Of a DNA stretch of 64,000 nt, positions 54,234 to 62,602 are shown piece by piece; positions within the stretch are counted from its first letter, which is position 1, and the number at the start of each line of letters is the position of its first letter. Both the position numbers and the translations under genes were made by a program. This stretch comes from an uncultured Lachnospiraceae bacterium. Lineage in GTDB: Bacteria > Bacillota > Clostridia > Lachnospirales > Lachnospiraceae. The DNA lies in NCBI GenBank assembly GCA_947565425.1, contig CANOFW010000001.1, forward strand, positions 62,001-126,000, written 5' to 3'. The notes beneath the pieces were generated by a model. That model saw only the letters and a program-made list of their open reading frames with translations. It was not told where the DNA came from and made no database searches.

Positions 54234-54250
54234 ATTTTACCTCCAAATAA

Positions 54251-54622
54251 TTAGTTGTTCATAGTTGCCAATAATGCGCCTGCCTCTACAGCCTGTCCTG
54301 CGCTCACTTCGATGCTTGCCACGGTTCCGTCTTCCGGTGCAACTACAGGCGTCTCCATCTTCATAACTTCCAATACTAAGATTGTATCGCCACGCTTTAC
54401 AGCGTCTCCAGCCTTCTTATCAATGCTGAATACTTTACCTGCCGCGCCTGCCTCAATCTTCACGCTTCCTGCGCCGCCTGCTGCGGGTGCCGGAGCTGCC
54501 GCCGGAGCCGCTACGGGCGCTGCTGCCCTTACTGGTGCTGCTGCCGGAGCTGCACCTGCGCCGTTTTCTTCTACAGTAACATCATAAACGTTTCCATTAA
54601 CAGTAATTGTATAGCTTTTCAT
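54251..54622 (-). CDS. Biotin carrier protein
   Basis: 123 residues. A Pro/Ala-rich hinge (about 22-50) precedes the biotinyl domain with VLEVMKMETPV, whose Lys is the biotinylation site. It links the two carboxyltransferases with the membrane pump. Confidence 0.95.
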   Translation of the reverse strand: MKSYTITVNGNVYDVTVEENGAGAAPAAAPVRAAAPVAAPAAAPAPAAGGAGSVKIEAGAAGKVFSIDKKAGDAVKRGDTILVLEVMKMETPVVAPEDGTVASIEVSAGQAVEAGALLATMNN

Positions 54623-54661
54623 TTTCGTTTCCTCCTGAATATTCTATATATTAGTTGCCTG

Positions 54662-55450
54662 CTACCTTCTTCTGATGGAACGCACTACAAAATCACTTGT
54701 AGAAGTTCCGGTAGATGCTGCAATCGCCGCTGCGATTACGGCTGCCAATTCCAAATCATCCTGTGCCGTCACAGGGGCTGCCACCGGAGCTGCTGCGGGT
54801 GCCTCAGCTACCGCCGGAGCGCTGCTCTGCGCTTTTTTCTTCGCCTCAAGATATGGGAATACCTTGAATCCATAGATAATCAAACTAATCAGTATCAGAA
54901 CAATAAACACGATGCCCATACCCATTAAAGTGTTCAATGCGGCATTCGTCATCTTCTCGCCCAATGTCTGTACTGCCTCTACACCAATGTCCTCCAATTC
55001 CATATTATGGTACTTGTACACATAACTGAGGATCACCGGACGGTCTGTAAATTTAATTTCCTGCTTGCACTCTAATGTCTTGCCGGACTTGGTAATGGTG
55101 AATTCTCCCATTTCCACATATTCGCCTGCTTGGGCAACTGCCTCATCCCAGCGCATAATCATATTCGCCTGCTGAAGAATGCCTGCAATATCCTGCTCCG
55201 TAGCAGAAGGAGCAACAGATTTGATATAGTTGTTGCGCTCTGCATCCGACATATCTTTCATAACAACATACGGCTGCTTCTGCTCATCTGGCATCTCCAA
55301 AAGTGATGTTACAGTTCCTTCACATGTGCTCTTTAACTGGTCATAACTGTAACCGTTATAACTCATTGTGGTAGGATCCGTTTCTCCGCATGCTGCCAAC
55401 CCAAGTGCGATAAGACACAAACTGATTATCAGCAATATTTTCTTTTTCAT
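54662..55450 (-). CDS. OadG-type gamma/delta subunit, lipoprotein form
   Basis: 262 residues. N-terminal lipoprotein signal (LIALGLAAC, Cys about residue 21), an extracytoplasmic domain, a membrane segment near 175-198 (IVFIVLILISLIIYGFKVFP), a Pro/Ala linker and a short basic tail. This is longer than typical OadG (about 85 residues), which lacks the lipoprotein part. The start at 55450 lies 13 bases after the carboxyltransferase stop. Confidence 0.8.
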   Translation of the reverse strand: MKKKILLIISLCLIALGLAACGETDPTTMSYNGYSYDQLKSTCEGTVTSLLEMPDEQKQPYVVMKDMSDAERNNYIKSVAPSATEQDIAGILQQANMIMRWDEAVAQAGEYVEMGEFTITKSGKTLECKQEIKFTDRPVILSYVYKYHNMELEDIGVEAVQTLGEKMTNAALNTLMGMGIVFIVLILISLIIYGFKVFPYLEAKKKAQSSAPAVAEAPAAAPVAAPVTAQDDLELAAVIAAAIAASTGTSTSDFVVRSIRRR

Positions 55451-55463
55451 AAACTTCACCTTT

Positions 55464-56897
55464 CTATTTTGCTGTATGTTTTCTGACCGGCTCGCCCGAT
55501 CCTTTCGTATAGAGCATCTCAAATGCCGCTACCGCATACTTTCTGGTATCTTCCGCTGCAATAATCAAATCAACTTGTCCACGCCTTGCTGCGGTCTGGA
55601 CAGAAGACTGTAACTCTTCGTAAGCTTTTGCTTTCTTGTTGATCACATCTGCGGATTCACCGTCATACATAATCTTAGCTGCCAGCTTCGCGTCCATCAT
55701 GCCAATCTTACTTCCATCCCATGCATAAACAAGGTCTGCACCGATAGATTTGCTGTTCATCATCACATATGCGCTTCCATAAGCGTTACCGATGATAACA
55801 TTTACCTTAGGAACGGTCGCCCCGGCAAATGCCGCCGTCATACGCGCCATTGCCTTTGCCAAAGACTTCTCCGAACATTCGGTAGCTGCAAAACCTTCTA
55901 CATTCGTCAGTGACAATACCGGAATGTCAAACGCATCACAGAACTTAACGAATTCTGCCGCCTTATTGCAGCCTCTTGCCGTCAATGCAGAATCAAAGCT
56001 CTCCGCTTTCTCGCCGCTTTCATCAAACACTGCCGCTGTATTGGCAACTGCGCCAATCGTCATGCCATTGAGCTTAATAAATCCAGTTACCATATTCTTG
56101 GCAAAATCCTTCTTAGTCTCAATAAATAAATTGCTGTCAGAGATGTGTGTCAGCACCAGCCTTGCATCTTCCTTGCATCCGGCAAGGTTCTCGCAAACAC
56201 GGTTCAAATCGTCTGTACACTCGTCTTCCCTGCCGCACTCTGCATTGTTGCCTGGAAGCACACATACCAGCTCGCGGATGGCAGAAAGAATCTCTTCCGT
56301 TGTACCAATTCCATCAATGCAGCCGTTGTTGCTTCCCTGATATTCAGCGCTTGCCGTATCGCATTTGCCGACATGGTTGCCCTCAATAGCATTCGGGGAA
56401 TTGACAAACATTCTGCCGTTTTCTTTCTCTGCAAAAGCGAAGTCGCTCAACGCTGGAACTACGGAAAGTCCGCCGCCGCAGGCACCGAAAATCGCAGAAA
56501 TCTGCGGAATTACACCGCTTGCCTGCACCTGCTTTGCATAGATTTCGCCAAAGCCATTCAACGCATCTACAGATTCCTGTAAACGCATGCCGGCACAGTC
56601 AATCATACCGATAACCGGCGCTCCCATCTTCATTGCCATATCATAGATAGCGGCAATTTTCTTACTGTGCATCTCACCAATCGTTCCGTTTAACACGGAA
56701 GCATCCTGGCTGTACACATACACCAGATTTCCGTCAATCAGACCATAGCCGGTGATGACGCCATCCGACGGAGTCTCAGACTGACTCAAATCAAAATCTG
56801 TACTTCTTGCAGTTACCAGAGCGCCGATTTCCATAAAACTCTTCTCATCGAGAAGTCCGGCAATTCTCTGTCTTGCTGAGTTGGTAGAATTACTCAT
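55464..56897 (-). CDS. Acyl-CoA carboxyltransferase subunit (methylmalonyl-CoA decarboxylase alpha-like)
   Basis: 477 residues. It has the crotonase-type carboxyltransferase fold with ARQRIAGLLDEKSFMEIGAL, AGMRLQESVDALNGFGEIY and FGACGGGLSVVPALSDFAF. It matches the 12S or MmdA type that takes carboxyl from an acyl-CoA such as methylmalonyl-CoA. It is the first gene of the decarboxylase operon. Confidence 0.85.
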   Translation of the reverse strand: MSNSTNSARQRIAGLLDEKSFMEIGALVTARSTDFDLSQSETPSDGVITGYGLIDGNLVYVYSQDASVLNGTIGEMHSKKIAAIYDMAMKMGAPVIGMIDCAGMRLQESVDALNGFGEIYAKQVQASGVIPQISAIFGACGGGLSVVPALSDFAFAEKENGRMFVNSPNAIEGNHVGKCDTASAEYQGSNNGCIDGIGTTEEILSAIRELVCVLPGNNAECGREDECTDDLNRVCENLAGCKEDARLVLTHISDSNLFIETKKDFAKNMVTGFIKLNGMTIGAVANTAAVFDESGEKAESFDSALTARGCNKAAEFVKFCDAFDIPVLSLTNVEGFAATECSEKSLAKAMARMTAAFAGATVPKVNVIIGNAYGSAYVMMNSKSIGADLVYAWDGSKIGMMDAKLAAKIMYDGESADVINKKAKAYEELQSSVQTAARRGQVDLIIAAEDTRKYAVAAFEMLYTKGSGEPVRKHTAK

Positions 56898-56988
56898 CGT
56901 TTAAACCTCCATATGTATTTTGAAATTTTTATAAAATTTTCTTCCGAGTGTAATTGTATCTCTTTTACTGCAATTTTTCAATAGCTAT

Positions 56989-58314
56989 TTAGCGAAAATA
57001 AAAATTCTTTTCCATAAAAAATAGCTTCATCAGAAAATCCTCATACCAGGAAGGTTCCAGTTTCTTTACCGACTTGCCGGCGCATATGGGAACCCGGGCA
57101 ATTTGACGCTCCCCAAGGTAATAAGTAACGCTGCCTACCTCCTGTCCTTCCTCAATGGGAGCCTGCAAATTCTTTGGCACGTCATAAATCGTCTTCACCT
57201 CCTCATCTGCCCGTTTAAGAACATTGATTTTTTCCTCTTTGATGCGCAGGGGCACCGTGATTTTCTGATAGAGACGACCGTTTTCCGGCTCTGCGTCAAC
57301 AGCCACTACCGGCGGAAACTCCTTGCCATACTCACAGACGTCCGTGTTCTGATACTGCTCTAGTCCATAATTCATCAACGCTGTCGTATCTGCCCATTTG
57401 TAACTCTTGTTGTTCGGCCAGCCACAAGCAAGCAGTGCCACCACAAAAGTTCTGCCTTCCCGCTCCAAAGCCCCCACATAGCAATAACCCGCATTTCCAG
57501 TAAACCCGGTCTTACCGGATAACGCACCGTCCATCATCTGCAAAAAAGCGTTGTGGTTATTGCAGTTGTAAGATTTTGTGCCTGCAAGGTTGGTGAACTG
57601 ATGATTTGCCGTCCGCGTAATTTCAAGAAACGTCTCATTTTTAATACAATAGCTCATAATCTTTGCCAAATCCTCTGCCGTCGTCCCATGTACTCCGATC
57701 TCATCCTGCCCATCCAGTCCATTGGGCGTAATAAAATAAGTGTCTTTACAGCCAAGCTCTTTGGCCTTTTGATTCATTTTCTCTGCAAAACCTTCCACAC
57801 TGCCCCCGATATGCTCAGCGATCGCCACCGCTGAATCGTTGTGCGACTCCAACATTAATGAATACAGCAAATCCCGCAGCCGGAACGTATCGTCCGTGCT
57901 CATGCCAAGCCTCACTCTAGGCATAGACGCCGCATAGCTGCTGATTTTTACTTCATCGTCAAGATTTCCCTGCTCCAACGTCAAAATGCAAGTCATAATC
58001 TTTGTTGTGCTGGCATTCGGCATATGCTCATAGCCGTTTTTTTCATAGAGCACCCTGCCACTTGCGGCATCCATGAGAACCGCTGATTTTGCATACAACG
58101 CGATATCCGGCTGCTTCTCCACAACAGATTCCTCTTTCGCTTCCTGCGGTTGTACCTCTTGCGCAAATCCTTGCCGAAACCCGGCGTTTACCTTGTGCGA
58201 AGGCTGCACTGCCAAACCGATGCACATACTAAAGAGCAGGATACGCCCTGCGAATCCTGCTCGAAAGCTATCACCATATAAATTTTTTAAGCTACTTAAT
58301 TTCAATTTTTTCAT
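56989..58314 (-). CDS. D-alanyl-D-alanine carboxypeptidase (DacF type)
   Basis: 441 residues. Signal-anchor near 20-40, SxxK active site in NASTTKIMT, SHN in LESHNDSAVAIAEHIGG and KTG in SGKTGFTGNAGYC. The C-terminal part (about 345-440) is the beta domain of PBP5-type enzymes, with a hydrophobic/aromatic tail. It trims the stem pentapeptide of peptidoglycan. It follows scpB by 65 bases. Confidence 0.94.
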   Translation of the reverse strand: MKKLKLSSLKNLYGDSFRAGFAGRILLFSMCIGLAVQPSHKVNAGFRQGFAQEVQPQEAKEESVVEKQPDIALYAKSAVLMDAASGRVLYEKNGYEHMPNASTTKIMTCILTLEQGNLDDEVKISSYAASMPRVRLGMSTDDTFRLRDLLYSLMLESHNDSAVAIAEHIGGSVEGFAEKMNQKAKELGCKDTYFITPNGLDGQDEIGVHGTTAEDLAKIMSYCIKNETFLEITRTANHQFTNLAGTKSYNCNNHNAFLQMMDGALSGKTGFTGNAGYCYVGALEREGRTFVVALLACGWPNNKSYKWADTTALMNYGLEQYQNTDVCEYGKEFPPVVAVDAEPENGRLYQKITVPLRIKEEKINVLKRADEEVKTIYDVPKNLQAPIEEGQEVGSVTYYLGERQIARVPICAGKSVKKLEPSWYEDFLMKLFFMEKNFYFR

Positions 58315-58379
58315 AATAAGGCTCTCTCATCCACTAACTGACTTCCCTTCATTATATGAAAAAGCCTTCGTTTTATGTC

Positions 58380-58949
58380 TTACACGTCCATTTTCACGTT
58401 CATTTCTTCTTCCGCCTGATGACGGAACTCCTCTAACTGATCTGCATCCAGCGTTGGAAGCTCCTCGATGGACTGAACGCCAAAACTGCGCAAAAATTCC
58501 TCCGTCGTACCGAACAAAAGCGGTCGTCCTGGCGCATCTAGCCTGCCAAGCTCACAAACGAGATTGTATTCTACCAGCTTGCTAACCGCATGGGCACAAG
58601 ACACACCGCGGATTTTCTCAATTTCCAGACGGGTAATGGGTTGCTTATAGGCGATAATCGACAGTGTTTCCAATAGTACATCCGTCAGCACATGGCGTTT
58701 GGGCTGCTTGGCAATCTTAATCAAATACTCGTATAGCTCTTTTTTTGTGCACATCTGCACATTGTCCTCAATCTCCATCAGTTGGATTCCGCGGTCTTCC
58801 CCTGCATACCGCTCCATCATACGATGAATGATTTCACGCACCTTCGCTTCCTCTATTTCCAGCGCCGCGGCAAGTTTTGATATTTCCACGGATTCCCCCA
58901 TGGCAAAAAGAATTCCCTCTATAATTGCTTCATACTGCTCTGAATTCAT
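58380..58949 (-). CDS. scpB: Segregation and condensation protein B
   Basis: 189 residues with two winged-helix domains (SEQYEAIIEGILFAMGES start; TDVLLETLSIIAYKQPITRLE). It joins ScpA and SMC in the condensin complex. I take the ATG 58949 with GGAG 5 bases upstream. Confidence 0.96.
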   Translation of the reverse strand: MNSEQYEAIIEGILFAMGESVEISKLAAALEIEEAKVREIIHRMMERYAGEDRGIQLMEIEDNVQMCTKKELYEYLIKIAKQPKRHVLTDVLLETLSIIAYKQPITRLEIEKIRGVSCAHAVSKLVEYNLVCELGRLDAPGRPLLFGTTEEFLRSFGVQSIEELPTLDADQLEEFRHQAEEEMNVKMDV

Positions 58950-59002
58950 AGTATCTCCATATCCTTGCATTCCCGTACTCTCTTCACGATTCTACACAAA
59001 AT

Positions 59003-59749
59003 TTACGCGGCTATCCTAGACTCAACAAAAATATCATCAAAAATACGTTCCTGGAAAATGTGAATTTTTCCGACCTTCATCAGCTCTAAAATCGACAAGA
59101 ACGTAACAATAATTTCCATCTTACTGCTCTGCGCCTCTAAAAGCCCGCGGAAACTGAATCGCCGGTGCGTCAGCGCATATTGTTCCAGATAACTCATACG
59201 CTCCTCCAACGATACTTCCTCCTTCTCAATTCGGCCAAAGCGGGAACGGATGGGGTCAATCTTGTCCTCTCTTTTGCGCATCACGGATTTAAAAATATCA
59301 TTGAGACGCTTAATACTGACGTCCGCCATCAATTCTTGTAAATTCACTGGTTCCTCATACTGACGAACCTCCCTAGGAATCGTCGGCACTTTAAACAGTA
59401 CCCGCTGCGCTTCTATCTGACGGTCTTTGAGTTCATAAGACATACATTTGTACATCTTATATTCAAGAAGCTTCTGTACCAGCTCTGCCCGCGGGTCTTC
59501 CTCTTCTTCCTCAGCCTCCTCCTTTGGCAACAGCATACGGGACTTAATATCCAAAAGCGTCGCTGCCATCACCAGAAATTCACTGACAATATTGAGATCA
59601 TGACGCTGCATCTCGCTTATGTATTCCATATATTGATTGGTAATCTCCACAATCGGAATATCGTAAATATTTACTTTGTTCTTTTCCAGCAAATGCAAGA
59701 GCAGATCCAACGGTCCCTCAAAGACTTGCAACTTTACTTTTAAATCCAT
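59003..59749 (-). CDS. scpA: Segregation and condensation protein A
   Basis: About 248 residues, kleisin of the SMC complex. It has KLQVFEGPLDLLLHLLEKNK at the start and a C-terminal winged helix. Start options are ATG 59749 (GGGGG 8 bases upstream), ATG 59755 or GTG 59764. scpB follows. Confidence 0.96.
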   Translation of the reverse strand: MDLKVKLQVFEGPLDLLLHLLEKNKVNIYDIPIVEITNQYMEYISEMQRHDLNIVSEFLVMAATLLDIKSRMLLPKEEAEEEEEDPRAELVQKLLEYKMYKCMSYELKDRQIEAQRVLFKVPTIPREVRQYEEPVNLQELMADVSIKRLNDIFKSVMRKREDKIDPIRSRFGRIEKEEVSLEERMSYLEQYALTHRRFSFRGLLEAQSSKMEIIVTFLSILELMKVGKIHIFQERIFDDIFVESRIAA

Positions 59750-59839
59750 TTCCATTTCCCCCACGAAATCACACTGCCTACCATTTTAACCGCATCAGGA
59801 AAATTTTGCAAGGAGTTTTTTATCCTCTGCTTTGAAATC

Positions 59840-60002
59840 GTAACAGTTCAGCCCACGCCATTCGCAAAGGTGCCTACGGCACTTTCTTGCTGCTTTCGCA
59901 GCTAACTTTGCTCATAAAATGGCGTTCCCTCAGCCGTATAAATCGTGTAAAATTCGTGCAAGCACGATTTTACACGATTTATACGGCTGGCTGAACTGTT
60001 AC
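59840..60002. repeat. Palindromic element B (163 bp) between amrS and scpA
   Basis: Perfect 14-bp ends GTAACAGTTCAGCC (59840-59853) and its complement (59989-60002). After the conserved module (to about 59935) comes a 20-bp perfect hairpin, GTATAAATCGTGTAAAAT with its complement around CGTGCAAGCACG. The arm is unrelated to that of copy A. Its last bases supply the amrS stop codon. Confidence 0.85.
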
Positions 60003-60829
60003 CAGCAATTTCCGACAAACACATTTTTCAAGTATTTTCGCGTCGTTTCTGCCAGGCGGTACACCTCCTCAACCGCTGTAGCCTGCGCGTTCAACATACG
60101 GTATCTGGGGAAAAAACGGGTAATGTGAAGCGGAATTTCATTGCTGATAGATGCGATCCACCGCGCCTCATTCTCCATATCAGAGGCGCTGTCATTCTTT
60201 CCCGGCACAATCAGGGTCGTCAGTTCGACATGACAGTCCACAAAAGAACGGGCGATAAATTCCTTTACAACCTGTAAGTCTCCGCCTAGCTCGCGGTAAT
60301 ATTCCTCTCGAAAACCTTTCAGGTCAATGTTCATTGCATCTATATATGGTAAAATTTCCTCGAGAACTTCTAAGCGTGCAGTTCCATTTGTAACCAGCAC
60401 ATTTTTCATACCTTCCGCTCTCACCAATTTGGCTGTGTCACGCACATATTCCCAGCCCACCAACGGTTCATTATAAGTAAATGCCACCCCGATATTTCCC
60501 CTATTTCTCGCCGCTGCCGCCTTCGCTGCCAGCTCCGCCGGAGAAAGGTATGTGAAATCTGCCACGTCCCCGCCTGTCATAGAAATCTGATAGTTCTGAC
60601 AAAACGCACAACGCAGATTACAGCCATAACTGCCCACGGATAAAATCATTTTCCCAGGATAAAACATCCGCAGCGGCTTCTTCTCTATGGGATCGAGCGC
60701 AAGCGAGGTAATGCGGCCATAATTCGCGCATACAACCGCTCCACCTTGATTCTTTCTTGCCCTGCACAAGCCAAACTGCCCGGACTCCAAATTACAATGG
60801 TGCATACACACCTGACAAACAATCCCCAT
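59999..60829 (-). CDS. amrS: AmmeMemoRadiSam system radical SAM enzyme
   Basis: 276 residues. N-terminal Cys/His cluster (CQVCMHHCNLESGQFGLC), radical SAM motif CNLRCAFC, and NYQISMTGGDV. AmrS partners with AmrA/AmrB, encoded just upstream; the reaction is not established. The protein stops at GNCW, so it lacks the C-terminal zinc-ribbon tail I recall in some homologues. The stop codon lies in the end of element B. Confidence 0.9.
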   Translation of the reverse strand: MGIVCQVCMHHCNLESGQFGLCRARKNQGGAVVCANYGRITSLALDPIEKKPLRMFYPGKMILSVGSYGCNLRCAFCQNYQISMTGGDVADFTYLSPAELAAKAAAARNRGNIGVAFTYNEPLVGWEYVRDTAKLVRAEGMKNVLVTNGTARLEVLEEILPYIDAMNIDLKGFREEYYRELGGDLQVVKEFIARSFVDCHVELTTLIVPGKNDSASDMENEARWIASISNEIPLHITRFFPRYRMLNAQATAVEEVYRLAETTRKYLKNVFVGNCW

Positions 60830-60859
60830 ATTTGTAACCGTATTCCTTTCTCAAAAAGT

Positions 60860-61080
60860 AACTATTCAGCCTTAATTTTCTGTACAGCCTTATCCCATAG
60901 AACTCTTATATATGAAATATAAAATACTTATGGGAAGTAAAAATGTTTTTACAGATTTCCCCTCCCTCTGCCATAAGGGAAATCTGTTGGAAACAAAGGG
61001 TTCCCATAAGTATTTTTGCTCAACAGTATAGAAAGTTCTATGGAATAGGGCTGTCCCATATAATTTAAGGCTGAATAGTT
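60860..61080. repeat. Palindromic element D (221 bp) between amrAB and amrS
   Basis: Perfect 16-bp inverted ends AACTATTCAGCCTTAA (60860-60875) and its complement (61065-61080). Three nested stems lie inside: CAGCCTTATCCCATAGAACT with its near-complement; AAAATACTTATGGGAA with its perfect complement; ACAGATTTCCC/GGGAAATCTGT. The ends share ATTCAGCC with the A/B/C ends. It covers nearly the whole gap, so amrS mRNA would begin with this structure if read through. Confidence 0.8.
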
Positions 61081-61112
61081 GCCTCCAAAAACGCCTTGTG
61101 CGCATCACTGAT

Positions 61113-62498
61113 TTAAAAGTGCCGAACTACCTCAAACCTTTCCAACGCTACCTTTTCCGATACGCCGATGCCTGCCTTGCGCTTGGCGATGGCAATCTGT
61201 TCCTCAACAGTGTCTACACCTTCCAGATTTGGCAGCAACAGTCCGCGTTTATTTCCTTTCGTCACAATCACTCCATAACGCAGGACGTCGAGCTCGTCCG
61301 CAGAATTTACGGGCTCACGCTGCCCTAATATATCCACACTGATTGTCAATTGGTCGAGTTCTTCTTCCTCAATGGGAGAAAATCTGTAATCCCTTGAGGA
61401 TGCGCTAATTGCGTTGCCTATAATTTCTTCCGCTATGCACGTCTGGGTCGCCTGAATGGTGCCAATACAGCCGCGCAGCGCACCGTTTTCCTTGATTGAG
61501 ACGAACGCTCCCGCCTGCTCTGTGTACATTTCTTTTGGCAAATCCTTGGGAACTTCTAATACCTTGCGCCCGCGTACATAAGCTTCCACAGCATTGCGCG
61601 CCAACTGTACATAAGCGTCTTCCTGCGCTCTTTGCTCCATAATCCGCGCCCTCTCCTTCTCTTCATACTGTTCCTTATAATTCTGCGCCGCGTTGCTCCC
61701 CACAACCTCATAGGCGCAGACGCCGTACCCAACGCCAAAAGGCCCTTCATACGAAAGGTTTTCCGCCTGGACGTTCGTACGGTCCAGGGTTCCCGCCATA
61801 ATCGTAAAGGAACGATGGCCGCATTCGCCTGCTTTTTCACAGAAATCTTCGCCAAATTCCAACAATTCCCCAAAGGAAGCCTGTCCCATCACACGCATAA
61901 TCCGCCTGTCGTACTCCGGCCCCTCCTTTTGGTAGCCATAAGGCCCGTCCTCTTTCAACCTGTGCGACAAATCCCCGCTGGCAATCACCACGGTTCTGCG
62001 CCCCAATAGTTCTGCCGCCTCCTTAACGCACTGTCCAAGTTCATAATGTTTGGCAAATGAAAGCCCGGACAAGCCAATGCGGACCAGCCGATATTGCCGG
62101 AAATATTGGTTCATAAAATACAACGGCACCATCGTTCCATGGTCAAGCTGTCTTTTCCTCTCCCCCTCCGTGCCCGCCGGCAAGCCCTTCAAAGTGGTTA
62201 AACGGCACAATTTCTCTACAAACTCCGTATCGTACGTTGCCTCAATCTTCGTTCTTCCCGCACCAAACTGCCCGAAATTCCCCTCGGCGCCTTTGCCCGG
62301 CGATATATGGAAATAATCGGCGTACATCACCTGATGCGGCGATATGAGAACAATTGTCTCCGGTAAAAGCGCTGCAACCCTGCGCACCGCCTCCTGATAA
62401 GCGTCAATTGTCCGCTGAATTTTGTGCTCTTCCCCTTTCCCCACATCCGGTATAATCAACGGCGGATGCGGAACCATGATTGCTCCTAAAATTCCCAT
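61113..62498 (-). CDS. Fused AmmeMemoRadiSam proteins B and A (Memo-like plus AMMECR1)
   Basis: 461 residues. Residues 1-270 are Memo/LigB-like (MVPHPPLIIPDVG, SPHQVMYADYF, VVIASGDLSHRLKEDGPYG). Residues about 290-461 are an AMMECR1 domain (GAFVSIKENGALRGCIGTI, DYRFSPIEEEEL). Both halves are separate in many bacteria. The fused gene, together with amrS, makes a complete AmmeMemoRadiSam set. Confidence 0.92.
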   Translation of the reverse strand: MGILGAIMVPHPPLIIPDVGKGEEHKIQRTIDAYQEAVRRVAALLPETIVLISPHQVMYADYFHISPGKGAEGNFGQFGAGRTKIEATYDTEFVEKLCRLTTLKGLPAGTEGERKRQLDHGTMVPLYFMNQYFRQYRLVRIGLSGLSFAKHYELGQCVKEAAELLGRRTVVIASGDLSHRLKEDGPYGYQKEGPEYDRRIMRVMGQASFGELLEFGEDFCEKAGECGHRSFTIMAGTLDRTNVQAENLSYEGPFGVGYGVCAYEVVGSNAAQNYKEQYEEKERARIMEQRAQEDAYVQLARNAVEAYVRGRKVLEVPKDLPKEMYTEQAGAFVSIKENGALRGCIGTIQATQTCIAEEIIGNAISASSRDYRFSPIEEEELDQLTISVDILGQREPVNSADELDVLRYGVIVTKGNKRGLLLPNLEGVDTVEEQIAIAKRKAGIGVSEKVALERFEVVRHF

Positions 62499-62602
62499 AA
62501 TCTACCTCCAATCCTTGCGCTAGCGTGGCTAAACCACCTCACCAAAGACGCCTTTGTCACTCGCATCTGATATGTGTCTTCCCACAGTTAAGCTCTGATA
62601 TA

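Noticed and set aside
60890-61108. 72-codon open frame in element D
   Set aside because: It lies wholly in inverted repeats and would encode both arms of the hairpins.
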